In this document: piece after piece, positions 49,240 to 61,855 of the stretch | Layout of the letters: each line of letters opens with the position of its first letter | Position numbering within the stretch: the first letter of the stretch is position 1 | NCBI GenBank assembly: GCA_021464245.1 | Contig: JADCRB010000004.1 | Span: forward strand, 1,225,464 to 1,289,463 | DNA length: 64,000 nt | Direction of reading: 5' to 3' | Source of the DNA: Carallia brachiata | Taxonomy: Eukaryota > Streptophyta > Magnoliopsida > Malpighiales > Rhizophoraceae | Position numbers and translations under genes: made by a program | Notes under the pieces: model-generated | What the model was told of the DNA's origin: nothing | Databases searched by the model: none | Seen by the model: the letters and a program-made list of their open reading frames with translations, nothing else

Positions 49240-51729
49240 CTAATCATCTCTCAATGTGTCCTGTAAAGAATAATGGTTATTATCACCACAAATTTGTATG
49301 ATTCTCCTAAAACCTTGCAAGATACCACATGCAGATCGAGAAGGAGAAGTCTTCAGGCCTGTCACCTTGGCTGTGGTCGGCAGCCGGGAGTATGGAAAAC
49401 ATTGTTGCAAAAAAAGAGGCCATCTGGATTCATGCTCAATAGCATCATCATCCTTTTCATCGTGATACTGATAACTGCCAATCTCTATGTCATAGTCATC
49501 TTCCTCATTTCTCTGTTCTGTCTCTTCTTGAATATTTGACCCTGAAAATGAGCTGCATATTCCCAACCAATGTGTAAGAATAATGGACAAAGAGTTACCA
49601 GACCTTTTGCAAGTGAGTGGTACATGTCAAATGTATATATGTTAAGTCAAATGTGACCAAACCTTTTGCAATTTATCAATCTATATGAATAAATATGTTA
49701 AGTCAATAAGTCGTGAGTGCTGAAGCGCTACAAGTCAACTGTAAGCAGTTCAAACCTTAGCAAGAGAAGTGTCAATTTCATCTAAAAGAATTTAAGGGCT
49801 CAATTTTTTTGGTTAGCAATAACTTTTTGAAGGGCCCTCCTAAAAAGGAAGTTTAATGGCCCAGAATGTTGGCTGCAAACCTCTCTATCTTTGTCCCATG
49901 GGCTGCCTCGATTTCCGTAGCCAGATTTTCTACTAAGTAAGTTGCTTACATTGGAAAAGGATTTAAAACATTTTTGACCTAGTCAATAAAATTAATTTGG
50001 CTATAACAATCCTGGTCATTTCCTCTGGGGCAACTGAAGCATATTTGTGAAACTTAGTTGAGACATAATTATTCAAAAAGAAGAAACAGAGAGGAGACAA
50101 AACGATTGCAAGAATGACACAAAGGCAAGTAGGAAGCCTTACATCTTGTGTTGTCCTACAGCAGAAACCCATTTCATTGAGCGCTTCTTTAGGCTGCAGT
50201 TGGATGAGATGTTCCGTACAAATTGAAGCTGCATAAATCAAAAAGAAAAGTTACCATCAAATATAGAATAACACATTTTTGTTACTTAATATTTACATTA
50301 CAATGTTTGAAGTCAAAGAAAAAAGAAGGAAAACTCAAATTCCCACAATGGGCGAGTGCAGATAACAAAGTATCCACTGGTGTTATTTCAATGTTCATGA
50401 TACTCCATTTTAATCTATAATTATTTACCAATGGAAAATTTATTAAACTCAACTTCTACAGTGAATCATAGCCATCTATAAGAACTCAAGAATCTGATTG
50501 GACTATTAAATATTTCTTCTTCTTAATGACACCACTGCCAAAATCCTAAGATACTCAAACGTATAAAAAGTTCACAACAGCAAGAAATGTAAATGTCCTA
50601 AAACATAGTTGATTGAAAAATAAGCAAGGAAGTGAAGAACTGCCCAGCAGTGTAAAAATGAACATGCCCCCGTCAATTCCAACAAAACAGAAGCTCAAAT
50701 GTATAGGATTTGGAAGTTAGTTGATGTGTGAATACACTCACTGAATTTCTTTATTAACAGGTATATTCAGCCGCAACTCAGATAAGAATCCATTTATCAT
50801 CGCAATACAGAAACTCTCACATTATATGAGCATAGGAAGGCCAAAAGGCTAAAAACCACAGCAAACACAAAAGAAAAGAGAAGAAAAGGTAGCACCAACA
50901 GACCTGATCCCCATCCCTGATGCCGTAGTGTCTAATGTAATCAGTTTCTGCAAGTAGCTTCTGACCATCATAGCATAAGCAGAAATGGCCCCATACATGC
51001 GGCCTGCACGAATCATTCATTATTCATACAACAAAAAGTCAGTACTTTACCCACTGCTTCTATCTAGCTAACTTAACAAACATAGAGAAAGACCAAATCG
51101 TGAAGTCTCAACGCGATTTCTGTTCACTTCGGGAAAGCGAAATCCCGAAAATGGAAAAAGAAATGACAAGGAAGCATTGAACGAGAATAGATAATACTAA
51201 ACATTCGTTGCTTCCCATTTCCCCAAATTTTCACAAGAACAAAAATAAAAGGAAGAAAAAAAAATGCTAGCGAAAAAAATATATATATACCATGAGATTT
51301 TGCCCGGCATGTGACTGAAGGCAGCCTCCACCGCCTGCCACAGCTCTGCTACGGTGGCTGACTTCGTGACTTCAATATCTGCAAAATAAATAATTAATCA
51401 GTAAATAAAAATAAAAATAAAAGAATACCTGCATTTTAGTTTCGAATTCTTTCTCAAAATTTTTTTCCAGCAATAAAAAGAAATCAAAAAATCAAAAAAT
51501 CAAAATGCAAAACATAAACAGGGAAGGGAGGGGAAATACCGAAGGAGGAGCCGTCCAATTTGAGAACGGTGAGCCTGAGGGGCTCGTCGGGGAGCTTACT
51601 ATAAGAAAAGCCGGTGCCATAGCAGGCGTCGACTAAGCAAGGCACGGAACTGCTCCTCCGGTGGCCCAGGGCGGAAACACCGCGAGGGGCGAAATCGTCA
51701 ACGTCGATTCTCATGTCGACGAGACTCAT
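49240..51729 (-). CDS. Ubiquitin-like superfamily protein (At4g32270 type)
   Basis: Small plant protein with one ubiquitin-like fold; its function is not known to me. Exons on minus: 51729-51540, 51378-51291, 51003-50904, 50228-50143, 49552-49240 (777 nt, 258 residues). The frame closes if exon 5 uses the acceptor TATGCAG before CTCATTTTCAGGG. The N-terminus (MSLVDMRIDVDDFAPRGVSA) and RRSSSVPCLVDACYGTGFSY precede the ubiquitin-like fold at about 50-130. That fold includes LRLTVLKLDGSSF, DIEVTKSATVAELWQAVEAA, FCLCYDGQKLLAETDYIRHY and GIRDGDQLQFVRNISSNCSL. It resembles the U11/U12-25K ubiquitin-like domain in layout. The tail is acidic (EERTEQ-like, EEDDYDIEIGSYQYHDEKDD) and lacks the C-terminal Gly-Gly of conjugated modifiers, so conjugation is unlikely. 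Order next to ATPG matches At4g32260-At4g32270. Confidence 0.88.
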
Positions 51730-51976
51730 GGCTGCGATCCTATGCGATGCGACCCAGAAAAAAAAAAAAAATTATTGCGCTTCACAAAGCCAAGATTCTT
51801 AGGCAAATGAGGGACGCATTGAGCTTAGGGATTGGAGAAAACAGAAAGACAAAAAAAAAATCAATCAGGGGTTAGGGTTTGGGTCCATTTTTTTCGAACA
51901 AAAACATTCGTTTCTCAATTTGTGTGAGATATGCAAAGGGGATTTTTGCCAAGGAAGATTCCAGAGAGAGAAAGAA

Positions 51977-52030
<54 letters not shown>

Positions 52031-52200
52031 AATTGCTGATTTTGTATCGGAGAGGTGCTTAGAGCGGGTTGCAGTTGGGTTTGGTATTTTAAGGGTAACG
52101 GTTTTTTCATTTTCATTTTTGTTTTTATATTTATCTTTATTTATTTATTTTATCGGTTTGACCAGATCATATTGGAGGACGGAAAACTGACAAATCAACT
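51730..52200 (-). promoter_or_regulatory. Leader/promoter of the ubiquitin-like gene with (CT)n
   Basis: A purine-rich block with about thirty AG units at 51966-52026, read as (CT)n on the sense strand, lies 240 bp upstream of the ATG. It is probably in the 5' UTR or core promoter. The DNA beyond 52080 is T-rich. Confidence 0.5.
51966..52026. repeat. (AG)n microsatellite
   Basis: Long dinucleotide tract with a few interruptions (gaaag units) at its left edge; likely highly polymorphic. Confidence 0.8.
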
Positions 52201-52609
52201 TGTTCAAGCTTTTCTGTTTGTTTTTTGTTAAGCATTTTGTAACAGTGTTTGCTTTGGTATAATGTAGGATAAAATTAATTTATTTTATATTATTTTATAT
52301 TATATTATGTATTAAACACACTTTTTATGTCTAAGAAGAGGGAAGTACTTCAACGGTTATAACACAATATTTCTTATTTTAGATAATGAATTAAAAGTTT
52401 AATTTTATTATATAATATTAACGAAAATTAAATTTGTAATCTTATACACAAAATTAAATTACTTTGGCCAATTGAATTGGCTATGCGTGGTGAAATGGTT
52501 ATGTGCGGTGAAATGAGATAATTTTGGGCCAATAAAGACATTTATAAAACGCAAAATTGAATATTTAAAATATTTTGCACCTAAGCCAGTGGTTGATCGC
52601 AAAATCAAG

Positions 52610-53365
52610 ATTCTTGAAAAGAACTTGGTGAATCGAACTCCACTTACTTTTTAACAGGGAACTCCACTTACTTAAATTCTCACAAAATGTAAATTTTAGT
52701 TTCCATCAAAGAAGAAAATATTTACATTATATGTATAAAAATGAAATAGAAAAAGTTGGTGGCCAAACTCCCATGGCCAAAATTGAGATTAAAGAGTAAT
52801 ATTAAATATATTTAAATTTTATTTTTGTTAAAAAAAAGAAGTATAGCTAAACATGTGACCATATACGTTTTGCCATGTAACAAAACTAAGAGTGACATTT
52901 CTTTAAGAAAAAAACTACATTTTTAGAAGATGAAATACTCAGAATTACTGTCCAAATACAACTGGTCGAATTTAATGTGTAATAAATTAGATTGTAAATA
53001 CAATTAATTATAAAAAAAAAATTTCTTCTTATATTTAGTTACACTTATAATTAATCGATTACACATTAAATTTGATCAGTTATATTTAAACAATAATTTA
53101 GATATATTTTTCTCTGAAAAGATAACATTGCTCTTTCTTTAATTTTGGTCTTGCCATTGATAACCACTTTCGTTTGGATAAATCGCTTGCCTTTCTACAC
53201 AATTCCCCGTAAGAAATAAACATAGGGAAGATTGGTCAAAATTTGAGAATTTGATTTAGCTGTTTAACCACCTAAGTTAATGATTCAATAATGTACAGTC
53301 CAATTTGATGGGAACAGCAAGGGCACAACATTACTCTTCTGAATCGTAATTTCCTCACTTAAAAA
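52610..53365 (+). repeat. Imperfect tandem duplication, unit 1
   Basis: Unit 1 contains, in order, CTTACTTAAATTCTCACAAA, a TTTACATTATATGTA segment, GCCATTGATAACCACTTTCG, CATAGGGAAGATTGGTCAAA, TTAGCTGTTTAACCACCTAA and CAATTTGATGGGAACAGCAA. The same series recurs in unit 2 immediately after. Non-coding. Confidence 0.6.
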
Positions 53366-54420
53366 GAATATGGTGAAACGAACTCAACTTACTTAAATTC
53401 TCACAAAATGTAAATTTTAATTTCGATGTAAGAAGAAATATTTATATTATATGTACAGGATTAGTTCAAATAGAGTGTCATTTTTTCCAATTTTGATATC
53501 GCCATTGATAAAGACTTTTGTTTGGATAAATAGCGTGCCTGCTTAAGTTTTTACCCGAGTTCCCGTGACAAATAAACATATGGAAGATTGGTCAAAAATT
53601 GAGAATTTATTTTAAGTCCTATTTGGAATACTGTAAAATAAAGTATTGTAAATAAAAGTACAGTGGACAAAATGTTGAGACTAAAAGTATTGTTTGCTTA
53701 AATTTACAGATTGTTTAGTAATAGTAATTAAAAGACTGTGAAAAATTCTAATAAAATTTTGAATTTTGAAAAAAAATGATGTTAAAATAGTTCTTTGTAT
53801 ATAAAATGACCATAAGTATATGATTAAAAATCTATTTTATTTCAAAAATCCAACTACTATTTTCATATTTTATATTATACAAATAATAATAGACTAATTA
53901 ATGATGATTTGTAATGTTCATTTTATTGGTTTTATTCTATTGTCATGTTTAATTGAATAATGAAAAGTTATATTCTGTTGTTATGACGTCAATCAATTTG
54001 ATCCAAACTGATAGGATTAATTATGTCCTAAGTGTTAGTGCTGGATAATCTCTTAAATTGATAGGGTTAGTTATGTGCACTTGACCCAAAATTTTTGTGG
54101 TAGGATTATTATCTTTATCAAGTTCTCAAAAAGTGTACCTAAATTACTTTTTTGAAACTCCGATTTTGATAACCATCACGTCTGAAGAATATAGTTTGAA
54201 AATAGTTACCAAACACAAAAGTATACTTTTGAGTCCAAAATACAGTTACATTACCATGACACAGTTCTCACCACGGCTTTAGCTGTTTAACAACCTAAGT
54301 TTATTATTTAATAATGTCTAAGTTTATTATTTAAGAATGTACAGAGCAATTTGATGGGAACCGAAGGGTACAAAATTATAGTTATTCTACTGAGTTGTAA
54401 ATTTGTCAATCCTCTAGAAG
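53366..54420 (+). repeat. Imperfect tandem duplication, unit 2, with an insert
   Basis: Unit 2 repeats the unit 1 landmarks (CTTACTTAAATTCTCACAAA, GCCATTGATAAAGACTTTTG, ATATGGAAGATTGGTCAAAA, TTAGCTGTTTAACAACCTAA, CAATTTGATGGGAACCGAAG). It lacks a middle part present in unit 1. Between GAGAATTTATTTTA and CTTTAGCTGTTTAAC there are about 650 extra bases (53613-54273), probably a later insertion of unknown type. Confidence 0.6.
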
Positions 54421-55250
54421 TTGGTTAGTTCTTTGAGCACTGATTGTGTTAGAGTTAGTTGTGCCTTACACTAATTCTTAATACGAGACTTTAGAATAAT
54501 TTGCAAAGTGATAGCTGAGAGGTAAGATGATAGCTGAAAAGTTTCGACGTAAGTGCGAGCTTACGTAGGATCCCAATGTGGGCTAAAGCACAGGCTGAAC
54601 AATGAATGTTAGGCCGCATGTTTATAGACTTCCATTAGATAGAGGTCTTTACTTAGAGATCTAAACACAAGATTGAGTGTTAGTCAAATTTGCATGAGAT
54701 CAAGTCTTGATGCGTGAAACGCGAGGACATGTGAATAAATTTCTATCTTGTTGGCCAAATATTGAGGTAATACTCAACATGATCAAATCATGGTTAGATG
54801 ATCAAATCATGGTTAGAGATCGTGAAAGATAAGACTTATCCAGATCATGAATAAAATTATGAAATATAAAGTTTATTAGAATCATAGAGGAGATTGTGAA
54901 AAGATTATCAAGACTATAATAAAGATCATAGGAAAATAATAGTTATAGATGTTACCCATCAAGCCTATAAATAAACATTTTTAGATTGTCATTTGTATTG
55001 TGATATATACTTAGTAAGAGCGAAATTATTCAGATAGAAGAATCAAGTAAGAGTAAAATAATGAAATCTAGTTTTTTTTTGCATACTTTGTAATAAAGTA
55101 ATAATAGTTAAGAAAAATACTCGTATATCTTTCTCATATACTCTTGTGTCTCTTTTAATTGTTTACAAAGTTTTAATTGTGCAAACTCTCGTGTGTGCAA
55201 ATTGATTGAGACTAAATATGACTTAGTACTATCACCAGGTAAATAGCCCT
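54421..55250 (+). mobile_element. LTR-like segment, possible solo LTR
   Basis: The segment has a moderate-GC 5' part, a TATA-like CCTATAAATAAAC at about 54964 and a downstream T-rich region with AATAAAG, as in a retrotransposon LTR with promoter and polyadenylation signal. A 19-bp unit (atgatcaaatcatggttag) is tandemly duplicated at about 54778-54816. I could not define ends, target duplication or a partner LTR. Confidence 0.25.
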
Positions 55251-55828
55251 ATATAACAATTACCGTAGTAAGCATATATGTTCACAAAAAAGCTATTTGT
55301 AGAACAGTAACAAAAATCTGTAATGGATGGCGTTCTTGGGAATCCATTCAGGTACATCCCAATTCATTCCGCGTTTCATTCGCCAACCAACCTCCCCCAG
55401 CTCCAACCCCAACACAGAATCCAATATAAAGGGGGGAAAAACCACTATAAACAATTTTGCATAACAGTAAAACACTAAAAGGATCTCATAAATGTGATTG
55501 AAGCAATGATTTTGTGGTGACCTTACCTTCCCTAGAAAATTTATGGCTCCCCAAAGTCTTTTGCATACTTGGTGTATAGGAGGCTAAAAAATAGAATAAT
55601 TACAAAGCATTGGCCCTGTTAGAGAGGATGGTTGCTAGCATAGGGCATGAAACTGAAAAAAAAGGGGGCCTGTCATTCATTTCAAAAGTTGGATCGGCTA
55701 GACAAAAATTTCCTTGAAATAGTCTCTTCAAAACTCAAAAGACCATTGGTAACAATATCTGATCAAGAAGTAGGACTTGGATGCGCTGCTGAAAATCTCG
55801 GTAATGTCATCGTCTCGATAGCTCTCGA

Positions 55829-58800
55829 TTACCTTCCTATGAGCTTGTAGTAGGCATACAAACCGGAGCCAACAAAAGAGTAATTGCCCAATAATATTAA
55901 ACTGTAAGCAAGAAACATCCCATCAACAAGGGCAATGGGTACTGGAAAAACTGAATATGAACTATGAAGAGTAGCAAGAACATGACAATATTTTAAACTC
56001 ACCATATCAAAAGGAAGCCCACCAAAAAGTGCCCAACCAAGTGCAATTGTAAATAGGTCCTACAGCAGCACAATAATGAAGAGAACATGTGAGCCAAAGG
56101 ATGTAACAATCCATCCAACAGAAAATATCATTGGACATACAAACCTTTAGGTTGCCGCAGATGGTCTGTGTAAGTGCTGAATTGAGAGAGGTGTTCAGAA
56201 ATATACTGTAATTCAAGAAAAAAGCCAGTACACAGGAAAGAAGCAGCACGGCCTGTTCGCAAATAAAAAAAAAGACCTATCTGAATCATCTTTATTGAAA
56301 GCACTGAACTTTAATGCAGTATGACAAGGAATAAAAATGATGAAACTTTGGACTGTCAAAGAGAACTGTTTGCAGAGAACCAACATGCTAATAACATTCA
56401 GTGGTACTACCCTTGGTAGGTTCTGGGCAGTGAGTCACCCTCACCCTCAAAGCAAAATTTCTGGGCGGGTGGATAGGTGATGTTGGTTGCTACAAATATC
56501 ATGATTAGAATTGCATAACCTAGTAGCGAGTTATAAGATCTACATCTGCATTGGAACACATTTAGAAATATATAGAAGCAATTTCTGATTCATACAGGGA
56601 CGAATGCATGTAACCAAACGAACATAATGGTAAGATTTTCTAGTAAAATATACCAAAAACCCAGGTGAAAACAAGTAAGGAAACTTCATAGTCATCTCTA
56701 ATTCGCCACGTATGAATGTCCAGAACAGCAAAACTGGGCCGCATATGATTCCTATACATAGGAAAAGCAACATAATGTAATAAGCTAGGCTATAAATTAG
56801 GCAGATATGATGATTGCACCAAAACACACTGTTTGCTTTAGATATGTTACGTTATTACCATTGCACCACATGAGGCCAAAACTGTTAAGGCCACTGGATT
56901 TCCCTGAGAAAATATCTTATTAGCCACGATACAAGATTTATATCAAGATATTGAAAATGAATTGCCAGATCGAGGTTAGAATAAAGAAATTCTTTTGGGA
57001 AAAAAAAAAAAAAAAAGAGTACTACCAACACGGCCAATGGTTGCAAGATATATTGCTGTTGTAATGTTGGCCAGAAACACAATAGCATAGCCATAGAAGT
57101 CGAACGACAAGTCCCGTGCTCCCGCAATAAATGCACCAAGAACGATCAACCCAACACTGATAACATCCTTAATATTTTCAGTTAAATGGAGCAATCAGAG
57201 GCAGTACAAAGAATTTCAACTATCCAGTACAAAAAGTAAATCCAGGTATCTTGAGAATGGCTAAATTAGACAGGCCCAAAAATCATAGAAATGGTTGCAA
57301 TGAGGAGACTTTTGGAAGTGCAAATTAAGCGTCCTAAGTACAAATTATCTTTCCGCTGTGGAATAATCAGATGTTCACGCAAGTTTAAGTTCATTGTATG
57401 TATTAAGTGCAACCTTGTTGTTTTAAACAGAATTTCCCAGTTACAGGTCCAGACTCCAGACGACAAAAAATTTGCACGCATCACCAGGCAGATGCATGAA
57501 AATAAATCATTCTGAGAAAAAAATAACCATAGACTAGGGCGTAAATAGACATTCTCTTGCTTTAAATTCATTGCTACAGAGGGGGTTGGCCATGATAGGT
57601 GAACTTTCAGCTTTTTGGCAATGAAGTTTGTTTACTTCAATAATGTCCTGAATGTCAAGTTCAATTGCACAACTGACCTTTTATTTCAAAATTCTAAACC
57701 AAAGTACATTCCACAAAAGTTATCCACTTGGGTAAACTGGTGGTATTACAGGCAGAATCTGTTAATGTAATGCACCCTTGTCATAAATAAAAACCGACTC
57801 TTTGTCCATGATTATATACTTTCTTCTTTACCAACAAACAGAACACACAATGGAAAGAGGTAGCATTATGATAATTTACCTTCCAACAATAGGAGGTGTA
57901 TACTTCTGCCCTGTTAGAATAGACTCCACAATCATTGTAAATGCCACCGTCGTCCTCCTTAGCGTGGTGTACATAGGAACATTTACTCCACGCACAGACT
58001 CCATTGTTACTAGCTTTAAAGAGGATAACAGAACCGGTAGACATCAGCTACTTGCAAAAAATAGATGCTCTAAATAGAAGCTCTGTAATGCAGTCAACTA
58101 TGTACCATGTAAAGCAAATAAGCCGTCGAAAGAGGAAGCGTGCGTATCAATGTCTCAAGTGGTACAAACCCAGGTTTGGTATCAGAAACAGGTACAGATT
58201 CACCAGCCGTAAAAGAGATGACCTTCCAACGTCTTAATGCATATAGAAAAGAGCATGAACATATCATCTGTAAAAGAAACAAAATAAGAGTGTAAATATA
58301 ACACATGGAAATAGGCTAAGTGCATCCCAAGGAAACAAAAATTTCACCAACAAGAAAGGCATGAACGTGTGGAAACAGCATGGACTAAAATTTCAAATTT
58401 TACAAAGCATACATGACAAAATACACAAGAAATGTTGCAGGGCCAGATTAGGAAAGGTGGCTTAACCATATCCCAAATTTTAAATGGTGAAAGACGGAGA
58501 TCAAATTAGTTATTCAATACTGGTATTCCCGCAATCTTTTAGCTACTTACCATTGTGATCTAAGCAAAGGTTTTCTAAGCTCCAGCTTGGTTTTGCTCTA
58601 ACAGTTTAGGCAAGCTAATAGTTATCTTTTTAATTAGATTTTCAGCCAGTTTATGGTAAAAAAGCCAGCCCAACATTTTTCAGTTTAACAATTGTAGATA
58701 AAAATCATTTTTGTATATTCATAAAGGAAAATCAAGCAGCTGCTTGGACATTTAACATACGAGCAAGAAAGTTACAAAAGTGAAATATTAATGTTATAAC

Positions 58801-59959
58801 TCACCAGTCACATTGCTTCCTAAGCAACAAATAAGTAAAATTTTTAGATCCTAGAAACAGTATAACTGGCACAGTACTTGATGATACTACTTGCCATCTA
58901 TTGACTTTATAAAGATCTACCTGAGACAAGGTTATGACATTAGCACTCGGGAAGTTATAAGATGAAAGAGCAGCTTTATTGAACAATACCAAAAGCACTG
59001 CAAAAGAAAGAGAAAACTGGTAAACATTGTAATAAAAATGGAAGGGAAACATCAAATTCACAGGATTTGAGGGTTACAACACCAACAACAAACCACTTCT
59101 TACCCCGTCAACTGCAGAAGCCTAATGTGATCCAAGAGGGAAAATAGATAAGAAGGATTTGGTCATTATAAGTTAAACATAGCAGTTTTAAAAATGAGGG
59201 TTATTTGAAGAGATTGACTTTCTGCAACAGGTGCTTGCCACGGCGATGATGAATATTCGTCATTCCTCCAACTTAATCCCACATGAATTTCGCAGGACCC
59301 ATTACCACAAATTTGTGTTGAATACAAAAATTGAAACCCTTTTTTCAAAAATTTTGTTATAGAGCTTTCATATTATGCAAGTGATACCCATATGACAGCA
59401 GCCATTAGCGAAACCTAAATATTCATAGCAACACAAGCATACGCAGAGGGGGCACTCCAAATCATCCGGAATGAGAGAATTGCACAAGTAAAATGCATTA
59501 GACGCAAAACCAGCCATCGCCCATACAAACTTGTTTGCAAGACATAAAAACGTAAGTAACTTTAAACCAGTTAAGATACAAAACGAAAACAGACGAATAT
59601 GAAAAACACTATGAGAAAAATTATACAATCGACAAATTGTCTCAATGTGTACCAAACAGATGAAGTGAAAAAATACTCCAACTTGTTGTTCCGAAATTAG
59701 AAAGAATCAGAAAAACCCCAAAAATTAGAAGAATAAGAGGAAGAAGAAGAATGAAAAAGTGAAAAAAAAAAAAAAAACCTGCGCAAGACATGTAAGAAAT
59801 GGCAGCATAGGCGCCTCTTTTGGTCATGGCCGATCCTCGAAAGAGCCTTTCATCTCCTCCTTTTACGATGAGTCTCTCCCTCTCCTTCTCTTTCTCGTCC
59901 CCGCCGGTTGGAGCTATGGACACTGGAAGCACTGCATCCTTTGACGAACTCGACGCCAT
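55829..59959 (-). CDS. UGNT1: UDP-N-acetylglucosamine transporter UGNT1-like
   Basis: Drug/metabolite-superfamily nucleotide-sugar transporter of the secretory pathway, orthologous to Arabidopsis At4g32272, which imports UDP-GlcNAc/UDP-GalNAc for N-glycan and sphingolipid glycosylation. Exons on minus: 59959-59779, 58997-58921, 58267-58106, 58013-57880, 57156-57026, 56903-56859, 56751-56654, 56252-56145, 56059-56003, and a last exon ending at 55829. The start MASSSSKDAVLPVS uses the ATG at 59959; the triplet before it is TTG. Family landmarks are VLLVLFNKAALSSYNFPSAN, VNVPMYTTLRRTTVAFTMIV, SVGLIVLGAFIAGARDLSFD, SILTGQKYTPP and FLNYSIFLNTSLNSALTQTI. About ten membrane segments are predicted by eye. 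Exons 1-9 join in frame (331 codons). In the last exon FNIIGQLL and GSGLYAYYKLIGR lie in different frames, so it carries an indel or an unusual splice (see findings). Confidence 0.9.
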
Positions 59960-61520
59960 CAAAGAAATCCTCTCTCTCTCTCTCTCAATATCTCTCTGTT
60001 TTCTCTATTTATTTGGGGTTTTTTCTGATTTCTTCTGTTCTGGGTCTGTGTAAAAATCAGAGGAATTTTGAATTTTCAACTCAATAAATACAGTTGTTGA
60101 GTCAACGGTACGATACGAGGATGATTCCTACGAAAGTCGGACATGTTCAAAAATGGCAACAAAGCGGGTTACGCTGCTCACTAGTGCTCAGGATAATTCC
60201 ACTACCCTGCCTGTGCTTTCCTTGTATTTCCTCTATCCCTTGGTTGACAAAAAAAGAAAAAACAAAACAAAACAAAAGGGGGAGAGCTATGTGGAATTAA
60301 TGTTGGAAGAAACAAATTATTTTATCATTTTAAGAGAGTGTAATGTGAAAAAAAATAAATATATTTTATTTATCAATGAATAAAAAATAAAAAAATAAAT
60401 ATAATATATATTACATTGATAATTTTACCCTTAATGTGAGAAAAGAAATGAAATATTTTATTTGTTAGCTCACCTCTCTTTTTTTCTCTCACCCCCTTTT
60501 CAGACATAAATATTCTCTCTTTTTCATCCTAATTTCACTCCCTCTACAGAGAATCTCTCCTCCTAAACACAGCTCCAAAAAAGAGTTGAATCCCATATAT
60601 TCAATTTTAAAGAGTTTATTTTCAAATGATGAGTTTCTTTTTTCTTTTTTAAGGAAAATCTCAAATGATGAGTTGAAAAATTCAAATTTCACAATGTGTT
60701 AAATTTATTACTTTAAATAAAGTTAGTATTAAATTTATAACTTTTTAAAATTAGTGTTAAATTTACTACTTTAAGTAAAATAGTGATATTTTTATATATT
60801 AACCTTAAATTTTAAATTTATTAATACTATAGTCATACAAGGAGAAAACTCAAGTGAACTTAAACCCAACAGTATTCAGGGTGACAAGTCCTCCCTATAA
60901 GAGTTAATTAAATAAAAATACTAATGAGTGATCCTTAGCCAAAATTTAGAAATTACAATAAATAAAATACCTGTAATATTTTTTTTTATTAAAAAAGAGA
61001 GAGAGAACTCATTGAGTTCTTTTTTCACCTTTTTTTTTTGTAAATTACGGTACTTCGTTGCATTTGTTAAAATCTAATAACTTATCTTGCAAATAGATTA
61101 TAAAGATGAGAGGAAGTACAATAACAAACAATTGCTATAGATGCAAATGAGAAAACATCAAGGATGGATTTTACTTAATAATTCAGTTGGGGTGTTTCTC
61201 ACATAAATTTAAAAAATCACATCCAAATTTCTCACAAAACTAACATTACAGAAAAATAAGTGTATGATAACTTTATCAAATCAATGAAATCTTATCATTG
61301 AAGAACACTTATACCAAACCAAAGAAAAAAAATCAGCTTACTTTGTTTATTTGAAAATTAATGCATAAACGTAATGACTTAAATCCCAAGTGGAATAAAC
61401 TAAATTGTACTTTAGAAATTGAACTCTAGTAATCATCCCAACCAAGATGTTATGGATGCACAAATTAGTGACTTGTGAGCATGGAGACCATGCGTTGCCC
61501 GATTCAATCTAAAGCGGGCC
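59960..61520. other. UGNT1 upstream region and AT-rich intergenic DNA
   Basis: About 59960-60060 is the 5' leader (CT-rich). An AT-rich stretch with homopolymers follows to 61500. No gene is recognised. The UGNT1 promoter presumably lies at 60060-60500. Confidence 0.45.
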
Positions 61521-61855
61521 AATGTATTCTGTTTCTTTTCAGCACATCCGAATTAATCAAACATCCTGGGAGTTCCCACATCCTCACCGAGACCCATTTT
61601 TCTCATCCACTGTTCTAGATTGGTTTGGCGTCAACTTGTGTGGCCATTTGGGTCATGCCTCTATTTCAGATTGGTCTTCCCTCTTTGCACTATCATGTTG
61701 GTAGATTTGGCGCCGGCGCAATGAGAGAGCCATTGCGGGGAGTTTCCAATGTGAATACCCTGTTTCTTTTATCCTTGCACAATTCAGAGAAATGGAAATA
61801 CTGCATGATTCTGGCCCCAATGCCAGCTCAATCACTCAACAGCTCTCCACAGTTG

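Noticed and set aside
51879..52190. 103-codon ORF across the (AG)n repeat
   Set aside because: It is mostly Arg-Glu repeat translation from the microsatellite, in the leader of the opposite-strand gene.
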